Both the position numbers and the translations under genes were made by a program. The notes beneath the pieces were generated by a model that worked only from the letters and a program-made list of their open reading frames with translations, made no database searches and was not told the origin of the DNA. Shown piece by piece: positions 32,562 to 44,285 of a stretch of DNA of 64,000 nt (its first letter is position 1; the number at the start of each line of letters is the position of its first letter). Source of the DNA: Haloarcula amylovorans (lineage in GTDB: Archaea; Halobacteriota; Halobacteria; Halobacteriales; Haloarculaceae); the NCBI RefSeq assembly GCF_004681185.1, contig NZ_SRIF01000013.1:23283-87282 (forward strand). The letters are read 5' to 3'.

Positions 32562-33227
32562 ATGGACATCGCGCTACTCGGCGGCACCGGCGATATCGGC
32601 GAGGGACTCGCCCTGCGCTGGGCGTACGACACGAACCACGACGTAATCGTCGGGTCCCGAGACCCGGAGAAGGCCGAAAACAAGGCCGAGGAGTACGAGA
32701 CCGAACTCGCCAGTCGCGGCATGGACATCACCGTCGAGGGACTGGGCAACGAGGATGCCGCCGCCCGCGCGGACGTGGTCGTCGCCGCCGTCCCCGCCTA
32801 CCACCTTACCGACACCATCGAGGCCGTCGCCGACCATCTAGACGACGCCATCCTCGTCTCGCCCGCCGTCGGCATGAAACGCGACGAGGACGGCTTCCAC
32901 TACAACCGCCCCGGCGTCGGCAGCGTCACACAACTGGCCGAACAGGCCGCCCCCGAGGACACACAGGTCGTCGGCGCGTTCCACAACCTCGCGGCAGGCC
33001 GACTGGCGAACCTCGACGCGGAGATCGATTGGGACACGATCGTCGTCGGCGACGAGACGGACCCGAAAGACACCGTCTGCGAACTCGCCGACGGCATCGA
33101 GGGCCTGCGCCCGCTCGACGGCGGGCCGCTCTCGAATGCCGCCGAAGTCGAGGGGCTGACGCCGCTGCTCATCAACGTCGCCCGCCACAACGACGGGATG
33201 CACGATCTCGGCGTCACGTTCCAGTAG
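32562..33227 (+). CDS. npdG: F420H2:NADP+ oxidoreductase NpdG
   Basis: A 221-residue enzyme exchanging hydride between NADP(H) and coenzyme F420. The N-terminal GGTGDIGEGLALRWA is the dinucleotide loop, followed by VGSRDPEKA, which selects NADP phosphate. Further conserved parts are VVVAAVPAYHL and LSNAAEVEGLTPLLINV. Length is typical. A CTTATTC box (32531-32537) fits leaderless transcription from 32562. Confidence 0.92.
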   Translation: MDIALLGGTGDIGEGLALRWAYDTNHDVIVGSRDPEKAENKAEEYETELASRGMDITVEGLGNEDAAARADVVVAAVPAYHLTDTIEAVADHLDDAILVSPAVGMKRDEDGFHYNRPGVGSVTQLAEQAAPEDTQVVGAFHNLAAGRLANLDAEIDWDTIVVGDETDPKDTVCELADGIEGLRPLDGGPLSNAAEVEGLTPLLINVARHNDGMHDLGVTFQ

Positions 33228-33318
33228 CGCTCTCGACAGGTCTGCAAGAAGCACCGCTGTGGGCCGCGTTCACACGCATGAAGGAGCACTTTTGCCGACC
33301 GAGTCCTATCGCTCGTGT

Positions 33319-34002
33319 GTGGCGTCTCCATACGAGATTCTCGGTGTCGACCCCGACGCGGACGAGGACGAAGTCTCCGACGCCTACCGGGAACTGGTCA
33401 AAGAGGTCCACCCCGACCAGGGCGGGTCCACCGAGGAGTTTCGCGCGATCCAGCGTGCCTACGAACGCATCCAGAGCGGCTACCAACCCGGCGACGAGAT
33501 TCGACCGGCCGGAACGGCGACGGCCCGAACCCAGACCGCCGCTGCCGACGAGGAGCAAGAAGCCGAGCAGACGGAACCCGAGGGCGTCAAAGTCGAGTTC
33601 CTCAACTACGAGGCGATGGAATCACACGGCTGGCAGCTAACCGACGACGACCTCTTCGAGAAGGCGGCCACTGACGAACTCGGTGGCGAAGCGTACGGCT
33701 ATTTCTACGTCGAAGAGAACGAAACGTTGCTCGAAGCCGCGGAGGACGAAGGGTACGCGTGGCCCTTCGCCTGTCGCGGCGGTGCCTGTACGAACTGCGC
33801 CGTCGCTATCGTCGACGGCGAGATGCCCTCGCCCGCGAGCCACATCCTCCCGAAGGAACTCCACGACCGCGGAATTCGCCTCTCCTGTATTGCCGCGCCG
33901 ACGACCGACGCGAAGATCGTCTACAACGTCAAGCATCTGCCGGCGATCCGTGACCTCCTCTTGCCCGCGAGTCGGTTCGAGCAGACCTCCTCGACGGACT
34001 GA
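33319..34002 (+). CDS. J-domain/2Fe-2S ferredoxin fusion protein
   Basis: A 227-residue protein with two domains. Residues 1-60 form a DnaJ-type J domain with HPD at 31-33. After an acidic linker (about 75-90), residues 95-225 are a plant-type [2Fe-2S] ferredoxin with cluster ligands Cys152, Cys157, Cys160 and Cys190 (CRGGACTNC...C), plus the haloarchaeal N-terminal insertion. It transfers electrons; the J domain may couple it to a Hsp70 chaperone or to cluster assembly, which is inference. GTG 33319 starts the J domain exactly. Confidence 0.9.
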   Translation: MASPYEILGVDPDADEDEVSDAYRELVKEVHPDQGGSTEEFRAIQRAYERIQSGYQPGDEIRPAGTATARTQTAAADEEQEAEQTEPEGVKVEFLNYEAMESHGWQLTDDDLFEKAATDELGGEAYGYFYVEENETLLEAAEDEGYAWPFACRGGACTNCAVAIVDGEMPSPASHILPKELHDRGIRLSCIAAPTTDAKIVYNVKHLPAIRDLLLPASRFEQTSSTD

Positions 34003-34074
34003 GTCACGAGCAAACCGATCGCCGTCGGCGAGCGTCGGCCAGCGGCGAACCCGGGCAAGAAAGAGTTAGTCGCC

Positions 34075-34341
34075 TTACGCTCCAGCCTGCGAGAGGGCGT
34101 CCTCGATGTCGTCGGCCTGTGTGACGCCGACGAAGCGCTCGACGACGCCGTCGTCGTTCTCGACGATGAGCGTCGGCAGGGAGCGTACCTGATACTCGTT
34201 TGCGACATCTTGCTCTTCGTCGACGTTGATCTTCTCGAACTGGACGTCAGTCCACTCCTCCTCTAAGTCTTCGAGGATGGGGTCTTGGGTCTTGCAGGGG
34301 CCGCACCAGTCAGCGTAGAAGTCCTTGAGCGTGACCGTCAT
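34075..34341 (-). CDS. Thioredoxin-like protein
   Basis: An 88-residue thioredoxin fold protein with active-site WCGPC (Cys13, Cys16) and the cis-proline loop VRSLPTLIV. It is shorter than typical thioredoxins (about 105), because the first strand and helix are reduced; haloarchaeal short forms of this kind exist. A longer frame from 34386 (15 more residues) is possible but less likely. It is convergent with the ferredoxin gene. Confidence 0.88.
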   Translation of the reverse strand: MTVTLKDFYADWCGPCKTQDPILEDLEEEWTDVQFEKINVDEEQDVANEYQVRSLPTLIVENDDGVVERFVGVTQADDIEDALSQAGA

Positions 34342-34450
34342 GGTTCTCTTCGAGATAATCTGTGGGGTCTGATAAGGGTTATCCATAGGTGCGTGACGGG
34401 CACGCGAACGAACCCGAAAAGCTTACTCCGCGCGAACGGAGAGGAAAGAT

Positions 34451-34606
34451 ATGAGCAGTGACAGCGGCGGGCTGATGTCGAGTGCCGGACTGGTCCGGTA
34501 CTTCGACGCCGAGGACCAGAACACCATCCGTATCGACCCGCGAACCATCGTCGCCTTTGGCGTCCTGTTCGGTGGCCTGATTCTGGTCCTAAACGCGATG
34601 GCCTGA
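34451..34606 (+). CDS. Preprotein translocase Sec61 beta subunit
   Basis: A 51-residue tail-anchored protein: MSSDSGGLMSSAGLVRYFDA, then RIDPRTIVAFGVLFGGLILV, a single C-terminal helix. The LMSSAGLVRYFD segment is the archaeal Sec61 beta signature. It is part of the SecYEG/Sec61 channel. The TATA-like AGCTTACT (34420-34427) is 24-31 nt upstream. Confidence 0.93.
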   Translation: MSSDSGGLMSSAGLVRYFDAEDQNTIRIDPRTIVAFGVLFGGLILVLNAMA

Positions 34607-34795
34607 ACGGGTCATACTGGCGTTTGTTTTCGGAAAATCAGATTATTCGTGCCCTATCCGGCGAGAGTGGGCGAGTGGTGAGCCGACACGAACGGGGCTG
34701 CATCCGCGCGATTCGGGTCAGCGACAGACAGCGAGTGCAGACCGAACCGCATCGGAGTCCGCGACGTTTTCTACCTCCCGCTAACAAAGGCGAGT

Positions 34796-35170
34796 ATGCA
34801 CTTCACGCAGCGCGAACAGCGCGCGCTCCGACAGGCAGGCGTCAAACAGGAGACAATCGAAGCGGCCTCAGAGGCGGTCGTCGCCGCGACGGACGCGGCC
34901 GCCGCCGACCTCGAAGCGTTCTTCGCCGACCGGGAGACCGTCTACTCAGATATGGACCGAGCGCACAGCGCCTCGGAGATCCAGACCCACGCCGTCGAGT
35001 ACCTCGACCTATTTACCCACGCCGACGACATCCGCGGCTACCTCCGATTCGACTCGTGGGGCGTCCCCGTCGAGGGCGGACGCGTGCTCTCCGATAACGT
35101 GGTCGAACTGCGGTTGGGACCGACCGTGAACGGCCGGGTCCGCTTCGCGGCCGACGAGGACGCCCTATGA
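34796..35170 (+). CDS. Conserved haloarchaeal protein upstream of FAU-1
   Basis: A 124-residue acidic protein with helical N-terminal half (REQRALRQAGVKQETIEAAS) and strand-rich C-terminal part (RFDSWGVPVEGGRVL, VVELRLGPTVNGRVRF). No known family is recognised. It overlaps the next gene by 4 nt (ATGA), so it is translationally coupled to the RNase E/G-like protein and may assist it. Confidence 0.78.
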   Translation: MHFTQREQRALRQAGVKQETIEAASEAVVAATDAAAADLEAFFADRETVYSDMDRAHSASEIQTHAVEYLDLFTHADDIRGYLRFDSWGVPVEGGRVLSDNVVELRLGPTVNGRVRFAADEDAL

Positions 35171-36573
35171 GCGTCCGGGTCAGGGGCATCTACGCGACGG
35201 CGCTGACCCAGTTACTGAGCGACGCCGGTCTCGACGTGGTACAGGCCTCCGGTCCCATCGAGGAGCGATTCGACGCGGACTTTCCGACGGAGCGAGCGGC
35301 GGCGACGGTGACGACCACCGACGACCGACAGGGCGTCGGCGTCAGCGGCGACAGCGAGACCGTCGACCGCGTCGTCGGCCACCTCGCCGACCTCGGCCGA
35401 GATACACTCCGCTGGACCGACCCGTTACCCGCCGAAGCGGTCTACGACGGCGAAGTGACGGAGACGCTCGGAAGCGGCGCGGTCGTGGACTGTGGCGACG
35501 GCGAGGGCTTTCTCCCCTACGCAAACGCCGACGACCGCGTAGAGGCAGGCGACTACCTGCGCGTACAGGCCGTAGAGGGGAGCGCCCCGTGGACCGGTGG
35601 CCGGCCGATTCTCGATACGACGGTCGCGGTTCGCGGCGACCTCCTGACGCTGGAGCGCGGCGGGTCGAACAGCGCGACGGCGGGCGGACCGGCGATGCTG
35701 GACGTCATCGCCGCGGACCCTCGCGAGGGCTGGGGCGTCTCGTGGGAGCGCGAGAGCGACGATGCGAGTTTCGACGCGCTCGCGGACGCTCTCTCAGCAG
35801 CCAACGAGCGGGCGGAAGCCATCGACGCGGCGCTCGACGGGGCGGGGACCGCTTCGGAGAGTGCGCCGTCCCAGCGATACGACGGCGGCGCGACGACGTG
35901 GGTCTGGTTCGGTCGCGAGAGCCGGTTCGCGCTGGACGAACAACGGCGAGCGGTGACGACGACGATGGCCGGCCACCACCGTGTGAAGGCGGGCGACGAC
36001 GCCGCGAGTGCGGCCGTCGACTACGTCGAAGCACTGTGTGCCGACCCCGGTGCGGACGGCGAGACGGACTTTCCCTTCGCCGTGACTGCCCGGCAGTTCG
36101 GGCCGCGAGCGGGCGGGTCGCTCACGCTCGGTCACGGCAAACCCGACGGCCGACTCATCACGCTCGGCCGGGCCGACGTGCAGTCGGTCGACACCGACGG
36201 GACGGTCACGGTCGAACGCGAGATGTCGCCGGGCGGCGAGTACGACGCGCTGGGCGTCCCGAAGGAGGGCGGCGATATCGCGGAGACCAAGCTCAAGGAA
36301 GGCCGGTGGTGGTATCCGACGGTGTACCGCGACAGCGACGGCGAGCGCAAAGGCACCTACGTCAACGTCTGTACGCCCGTCGAGATATTCCCCGACACCG
36401 CTCGGTACGTCGACTTACACGTCGACGTCGTCAAACACACTGACGGCCGCGTCGAGCGGGTCGACGACGACGAACTCGACGCGGCCGTCGAGTCGGGCAA
36501 CGTCCCCGAAGAACTGGCAAAGCGCGCCCGGAGCGTGGCCGCGGCGGTGGCGAGCGCACTGGGCCCGAAATAG
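35167..36573 (+). CDS. FAU-1-type RNA-binding protein (RNase G/E and DUF402 domains)
   Basis: A 468-residue protein with an N-terminal RNase E/G-like S1-containing part (residues 1-150: SVRVRGIYATALTQLLSDAGLDVVQAS and LGSGAVVDCGDGEGFLPY) and a C-terminal DUF402 domain (about 330-440: EGRWWYPTVYRD, FPDTARYVDLHVDVVKH). This is the FAU-1 arrangement, an AU-rich RNA-binding protein implicated in rRNA maturation. A central acidic insert lies around 205-240. Start overlaps the preceding gene. Confidence 0.9.
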   Translation: MSVRVRGIYATALTQLLSDAGLDVVQASGPIEERFDADFPTERAAATVTTTDDRQGVGVSGDSETVDRVVGHLADLGRDTLRWTDPLPAEAVYDGEVTETLGSGAVVDCGDGEGFLPYANADDRVEAGDYLRVQAVEGSAPWTGGRPILDTTVAVRGDLLTLERGGSNSATAGGPAMLDVIAADPREGWGVSWERESDDASFDALADALSAANERAEAIDAALDGAGTASESAPSQRYDGGATTWVWFGRESRFALDEQRRAVTTTMAGHHRVKAGDDAASAAVDYVEALCADPGADGETDFPFAVTARQFGPRAGGSLTLGHGKPDGRLITLGRADVQSVDTDGTVTVEREMSPGGEYDALGVPKEGGDIAETKLKEGRWWYPTVYRDSDGERKGTYVNVCTPVEIFPDTARYVDLHVDVVKHTDGRVERVDDDELDAAVESGNVPEELAKRARSVAAAVASALGPK

Positions 36574-36616
36574 TTAGGCACTCAGGATATACTCCCTCTC
36601 GATAACTGTTGGTCGT

Positions 36617-36979
36617 ATGTCCACAACAAACTGGAAACTATACGTAGAAGACAACGTCCTCGTCGCGGACTTTGCGGAAGGGATGCCGAGCGACGCCGAA
36701 GAGTACCAGCGTGTCAACGAACGGTTCGAACGACTCGCCGGCCGAAACGAGGTCGACGCCCACATGTCGGTGCTGAATATGTCGGCGTCGCTCAACGGCG
36801 ACGTCTTCCAAAAGGCACAGGAGGCCGCGGAGGTCGGCACTGAGTACGGCATTACGAAGTGGGCCATCGTCTCGGACGGCATCAAGAGCCTCGCTCTCAA
36901 GGGGAAAGTCGAGGAGATGGGCGTCGAGACGATGACCAGCGACGACGAGGCGGAAGCGCTCGACTGGGCGCGGAACTAA
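36617..36979 (+). CDS. SpoIIAA/STAS-like small soluble protein
   Basis: A 120-residue acidic protein. Alternating strands and helices (WKLYVEDNVLVADFAEGM, AHMSVLNMSA, KWAIVSDGIKSLALKGKVEEMG, ALDWARN at the end) resemble SpoIIAA-like/STAS domain proteins widespread in haloarchaea. No catalytic motif is evident. It is convergent with the next gene, the two stops overlapping by 4 nt (36976-36979). Confidence 0.7.
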   Translation: MSTTNWKLYVEDNVLVADFAEGMPSDAEEYQRVNERFERLAGRNEVDAHMSVLNMSASLNGDVFQKAQEAAEVGTEYGITKWAIVSDGIKSLALKGKVEEMGVETMTSDDEAEALDWARN

Positions 36980-38376
36980 CTGTCGCGGTTTCGACCGGAC
37001 AATCCTGCGAGACCGACGCCTGCGAGCGCCGCAAGCGCCGCGGCGATCCCGAACCCGTCGCCGGCGGCACCGACGAGGCTGCTGTCGCCCCCGACGGCCT
37101 CGGCCGTCCCCGTCGGCGGCTCGATTCGGGGGTTGGGGAAGACGTAGACGCCCGGTTGCGCTTCGCTTCCCGCGTTGGCGTTCGTGTTCGAGGCGAGGAA
37201 ACAGCCGGTACCACGCTGGGCGGTCCAGAACGAGGTGGATTCCGAGTCGCGCCACGCGAACACCTCCCGCGGGTCGGCTGGGTCCGAGAGGTTGTGGACG
37301 CGGACCCCGCCCATATACCACGCGGAGTAACAGCGCCCGTCCGTGAGTTCGAAGTTGTGCGCCGTCGTCAGCACGCCGCCGGGCGACGGATCGCTCGTCG
37401 GCGGCGGGTCGATGGTGGCGAGCGACTCGGGAGCGGTCGGCTCGGAGATATCGAACAGTTCGATGCCGCTCGGACCGCCCGACCCGTCGCCGCCGCGGTC
37501 CCACGACTCCCCGCCGACGCCCAACAACGTGGCGTCGTCGTTCACGGTGACGAAGTGGTCGTTACCCGGCGGTTCCGTACGCTCCAGTCCCGGGTCCTCG
37601 ATGGCCGACAGCTCTGACGGTTCCCGGCCGCGGACCCGCGAGACGAGCGAGATGTCGGCGGGGTCGGAAACGTCTAGAATCCACGTCCCGGCGTCCCAGT
37701 ACGCGAGGTATGCCCGACCATCCTGAACCCACACGTCGTGGAGCGGTCGGAGACCCGCCGGCGCTTCTGTCCACGCCTCGTCGGCGTCGAACAGCGACCA
37801 CGTCCCGACTTCGCGTTCGCGGTCGGTATCGACCACGAGGAGCGGGTTTCCGTCGCGCCCGTTGGCGGTCAGGTAGGCGTAGCGGCCGTCGAAGTCGCAG
37901 TTGTGGATGCGCGTGTCCGTCTCGTAGCCGAGGACGCGCTCCGGGTTCTCCCGGTCGCTCACGTCGAAGACGACGAAACCGTGAGCGCCCTCTGTTGGGT
38001 GGGCCGGGCCAGCGACGAGCAGTCGGTCGTCTGCGACGGCGACATCCTGCACGATTCGCATCGGCCCGTCCTCGCTCTCTCCGAGCAGGTCGGTGCGGTG
38101 TTGGATGAGTCGCGGCGCGGTCGGCGAGACGACGTCGACGAAGGCGACGCCCTCGCCGGTGGCGACGTAGGCCGTGTGGCCATCGGGACTGGTGACGAGT
38201 TCGCGGGCACCCGGCAGGTCGAGCGTTCCCAACACGTCGCTCCCAGTCAGCGTACTATCCGATGTCGTAGGCGTGCCGTCGTTGGTCGGCAGTGGATGAG
38301 CGCTTGCGGTGCTCGTAACGGTACCGACACCGGCGGTTCCCGCACCGAACGCTCGGAGAAACGTCCGACGGCGCAT
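36976..38376 (-). CDS. Tat-exported LVIVD beta-propeller surface protein
   Basis: A 466-residue exported protein. The N-terminus has a Tat-type signal (MRRRTFLRAFGAGTAG...ASAHP). The body contains repeats of the kind VVFDVSDRENP, WILDVSDPADI and IELFDISEPTAP, typical of LVIVD propellers. A Thr/Gly linker precedes the C-terminal helix (DGFGIAAALAALAGVGLAG) and SGRNRDS, resembling a PGF-CTERM anchor with Asp-Gly-Phe in place of Pro-Gly-Phe. Likely a cell-surface binding protein; the ligand is unknown. Confidence 0.85.
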   Translation of the reverse strand: MRRRTFLRAFGAGTAGVGTVTSTASAHPLPTNDGTPTTSDSTLTGSDVLGTLDLPGARELVTSPDGHTAYVATGEGVAFVDVVSPTAPRLIQHRTDLLGESEDGPMRIVQDVAVADDRLLVAGPAHPTEGAHGFVVFDVSDRENPERVLGYETDTRIHNCDFDGRYAYLTANGRDGNPLLVVDTDREREVGTWSLFDADEAWTEAPAGLRPLHDVWVQDGRAYLAYWDAGTWILDVSDPADISLVSRVRGREPSELSAIEDPGLERTEPPGNDHFVTVNDDATLLGVGGESWDRGGDGSGGPSGIELFDISEPTAPESLATIDPPPTSDPSPGGVLTTAHNFELTDGRCYSAWYMGGVRVHNLSDPADPREVFAWRDSESTSFWTAQRGTGCFLASNTNANAGSEAQPGVYVFPNPRIEPPTGTAEAVGGDSSLVGAAGDGFGIAAALAALAGVGLAGLSGRNRDS

Positions 38377-38426
38377 ACGCGAAGTCGGGGACCGGCAGCA
38401 AGAAGCCTTCCGGTGGGTCGAGTGGC

Positions 38427-39008
38427 TCAGTTGCCCTGAATCGCGTCGATAACCATCGCGGCGGCGACGATGGGCTCTTTCGGGACGGAACTGGCGTCGT
38501 CGATAGTTATCTCGTAGCGGTCGCGGAAGGAGAACTGCCCGTTTATGCTGCCGACGTGGCCGCCCTCAGCGTCGGTAATCTCGTACTTGTGGGGAATCCA
38601 CGCACCGAAGGGAAGGACGTTCCGCGCGAGGGTGACGACCGCGCCTCGGGAGTCGATCTGTGCGAGTTTCTCGCCGGTGTCGGCGTCACGGATGCGCCAG
38701 GAGTCCTGCAGGATCGAGAAGTCGTTGTCGAGGACGACGAGCTCCTCGCCGCTCTGGGAGTCGGTGAGAACGTAGTTGCCGGCCACGTCGAGGTAGCCGG
38801 CGGCGTCTACCTGAAAGGCGTCGTTGCCGTCGCCGTCGACGAACGGGAACGACTCCTTGAGTTTGAACATCTTCTGCTTGCCCCGGAGGACGACGTTGCC
38901 GTCGGCGTCGAGTGCTTTGTACTTGTTCCGAACGAGGCTCTGCTCGACGGTGTAGCTGTCGTCGGTGAGTTCGATCGCGCGGATGTCGTACTTCTGGGCG
39001 GTACTCAT
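38427..39008 (-). CDS. LURP-one-related (tubby-like) protein
   Basis: A 193-residue beta-rich protein of the LOR/tubby-like family: KYKALDADGNVVLRGKQKMFKLKE, YVLTDSQSGEELVVLDND, FSILQDSWRIRDADTGEKLAQIDSRG and YEITDAEGGHVGSINGQFSFRDRYEI repeats with alternating strands. Such proteins may bind membrane lipids and their role in archaea is not established. Start 39008 (MSTAQKYD) was chosen because the 13 upstream residues are not conserved-looking. Confidence 0.82.
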   Translation of the reverse strand: MSTAQKYDIRAIELTDDSYTVEQSLVRNKYKALDADGNVVLRGKQKMFKLKESFPFVDGDGNDAFQVDAAGYLDVAGNYVLTDSQSGEELVVLDNDFSILQDSWRIRDADTGEKLAQIDSRGAVVTLARNVLPFGAWIPHKYEITDAEGGHVGSINGQFSFRDRYEITIDDASSVPKEPIVAAAMVIDAIQGN

Positions 39009-39125
39009 ATGCCCCACTCCTGCGGAAAGTGCCTTGAACCTTTCCACGAGCGTTCATATCAGATGAGAAGACACGAATACGCAACCGACAGGGTTTCACG
39101 GGTCCCCGCCTTGGGGAACCCATAG

Positions 39126-42094
<2,969 letters not shown>

Positions 42095-42095
<1 letters not shown>

Positions 42096-42174
42096 TACGG
42101 ATTGTTGTAGTCTCCTACCGGTATCGCCGGCTCCCGTACGGCGATTACCGGGAAACAGCTACAACAATTCGTAT
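42095..42174. repeat. Stop-codon palindromic element, copy 1
   Basis: ATACGGATTGTTGTAG (42095-42110) and CTACAACAATTCGTAT (42159-42174) are inverted arms with one mismatch, enclosing about 48 bp that include CTACCGGTATCG and GGGAAACAG. The left arm's first base is the A of the uvrA TGA. Copy 2 after the S9 peptidase is nearly the same for the first 30 bp. Confidence 0.85.
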
Positions 42175-42246
42175 AAGCAACCGTCCGGGGTGCCCCCGTT
42201 AGCTGACAGAAAAGCTAACTTACTGCCGACCAACGGTCAGGAGGCA

Positions 42247-44136
42247 ATGCCCGACTCCGAGACTGACGACGTACTCGAAGCGCTCGCCGGTCTGCCGACG
42301 CTGGCCCATCCGACAGCGTCGCCGGATGGCAGCGAAGTCGCGTTCTACTACGACGGGAGCGGCCGCAACGAGCTACACGTCTTAGACATCGAGAGCAGCG
42401 AACACGAGCGCTGGAGCGACGGTGAGGTCCCGCGCAACGCCCGCTGGTTCCTCGAATGGGGGGCCGACGGCGACCGCGTGTTCTTCCACCGCGACGAGGG
42501 CGGCAACGAGCAAAACGATGTCTACGCCATCGACCGCGAGGGGGCGGTCGAACCGGTCGTCGAGATGGACGGACAGGTCCAGATACAGGACGTGAGCGAG
42601 GACGGCGAAACGCTGCTGGTCGGGTCTACCCGCGACGGCCAGATGAACCTCTACGGTCACGACCTCGCGAGCGGCGAGACGACGAAGCTCACGGATTACG
42701 AGCGAGCGGTCTGGACCGGCCTGCTCTCGCCCGACGGCGACCGACTGGCGTTTACGACCAACGAGGCCGACGACTTCGAGAATATGGACGTCTACGTTGC
42801 CGCCGCCGACGGGTCAGACCCTCAGAACCTCGACCTTGGCGAGACCGGTGCCGAGACCGGCGCGGTCGAGTGGGGACCGGACGGCGACCGACTGCTCCTG
42901 ACCGACAACAGCGAGGATATCCCGCGACCGGGCATCTACGACACCGAGCGCGACGAGGTGACGTGGTGCGGCGGCGAGTTCGTCGAAGCCCCGCAGTGTT
43001 TCCTCCCTGACGGCGACCGATTCCTCGCACTCCGGACACGCGAAGCGTCGAAGGTGCCCGTCGTCTACGACATCGAGTCGGGCGAGTCGCGTGAGCTTGA
43101 CCTCCCCGACGGCGTCGGCGGGTTCGGACGGGCGGGCGACAATCTGCTGGCCGACGGTCGCATCCTGCTGACTCACACCACCCCGACGCGCCGGCCGAGC
43201 CTGCTCGCGTACGACCTCGACACCGACGAGACCGAGACGCTGCTGGAAGCCGAGTACGGCCCTTTCTCGCCGGAAGACTTCGCCGACGCGGAGTACTTCA
43301 CGGTCGAGTCCGACGGCGTCCCCGAGACCCGACAGGCCGCCGTGGACCACGACCCCTACGAGACGCTCGAAATCGGCGCACTACTCTACGATTCCGGCGA
43401 GCGCCCGTCACCGCTAATCGTCAATCCTCACGGCGGCCCGCGCGGGATGGACACGAAGTCGTTCGACCTCTACACGCAGTTTCTGGCCCAGCGGGGCTAC
43501 TCGGTGTTGCAAGTGAACTACCGCGGCTCGACCGGTCGCGGCCACGCATTCGTCAAGGCGCTGTACGACGACTGGGGCGGAGCCGAACAGGGCGACGTGG
43601 CGACGGCCGCAGAACGCGTCCTCGACGACCACGAGTGGGTGGATGACGACCGGGTCGCCGTCTTCGGGGGCTCCTACGGCGGCTACTCTGCGTACTGGCA
43701 ACTAATCCAGTACCCCGACCTCTACGACGCCGGCGTGGCGTGGATTGGACTCACTGACCTCGCGGAGATGTACGAGACGACGATGCCGCACTTCCGCACC
43801 GAACTCATGGAGAAGAACCTCGGGACGTCCGAGGAGAACCCAGATCTCTATCGAGAACGCTCGCCCAGAGAGTACGTCGAGAACCTCTCGGCCCCGCTGT
43901 TCATGCTCCACGGCGTCAACGACCGTCGGGTCCCCGTCTCGCAGGCCCGGCTGTTCCGCGACGCGCTGGAGGAAGCCGGTTACGCACAGGGAGACGACGG
44001 CGACTACGAGTACGAGGAACTCGGCAAGGAGGGCCACGCTTCCTCGGACATCGACCAGAAGATACGGCTGTTCCGCCTGCTCGGTGACTTCCTCGACCGC
44101 CGCATCGGCGTCGACACGGTGGCGGCCGACGACTGA
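42247..44136 (+). CDS. S9 family prolyl oligopeptidase-like peptidase
   Basis: A 629-residue serine peptidase. An N-terminal seven-bladed beta-propeller (residues about 1-350) is followed by an alpha/beta-hydrolase domain. The catalytic triad is Ser476 (GGSYGG), Asp559 (VNDRRVP) and His597 (EGHAS). HGGPRG near residue 400 contributes the oxyanion region. Acts on short peptides. The gene is flanked by two directly repeated stop-codon palindromes (42095-42174 and 44136-44215), a possible sign that it moved as a unit. Confidence 0.92.
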   Translation: MPDSETDDVLEALAGLPTLAHPTASPDGSEVAFYYDGSGRNELHVLDIESSEHERWSDGEVPRNARWFLEWGADGDRVFFHRDEGGNEQNDVYAIDREGAVEPVVEMDGQVQIQDVSEDGETLLVGSTRDGQMNLYGHDLASGETTKLTDYERAVWTGLLSPDGDRLAFTTNEADDFENMDVYVAAADGSDPQNLDLGETGAETGAVEWGPDGDRLLLTDNSEDIPRPGIYDTERDEVTWCGGEFVEAPQCFLPDGDRFLALRTREASKVPVVYDIESGESRELDLPDGVGGFGRAGDNLLADGRILLTHTTPTRRPSLLAYDLDTDETETLLEAEYGPFSPEDFADAEYFTVESDGVPETRQAAVDHDPYETLEIGALLYDSGERPSPLIVNPHGGPRGMDTKSFDLYTQFLAQRGYSVLQVNYRGSTGRGHAFVKALYDDWGGAEQGDVATAAERVLDDHEWVDDDRVAVFGGSYGGYSAYWQLIQYPDLYDAGVAWIGLTDLAEMYETTMPHFRTELMEKNLGTSEENPDLYRERSPREYVENLSAPLFMLHGVNDRRVPVSQARLFRDALEEAGYAQGDDGDYEYEELGKEGHASSDIDQKIRLFRLLGDFLDRRIGVDTVAADD

Positions 44137-44215
44137 TACGGATTGTTGTAGTCTCGTACCGGCATCCTCGGGCCCGGTGCGACGCTTACCGGTAAACAGC
44201 GACAACAATCCGTAT
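44136..44215. repeat. Stop-codon palindromic element, copy 2
   Basis: ATACGGATTGTTGTAG (44136-44151) and GACAACAATCCGTAT (44201-44215) are inverted arms; the loop includes GTACCGG and CTTACCGGTAAACAG. The first base is the A of the S9 peptidase TGA. Copies 1 and 2 both follow GAC GAC TGA codons and share the sequence from there through GTAGTCTC. Confidence 0.85.
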
Positions 44216-44285
44216 GAGAGAGGACGACCGACGATTGGCGCGATCCGGCCGACACGTTTCTTCCGTCCGAGCGCGTAGCGCGGGT

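Noticed and set aside
32141..33640. 499-codon plus-strand frame across the membrane protein, npdG and ferredoxin genes
   Set aside because: It overlaps three convincing genes in a different frame and is almost entirely Arg, Pro, Gly and His, typical of a shifted high-GC frame.
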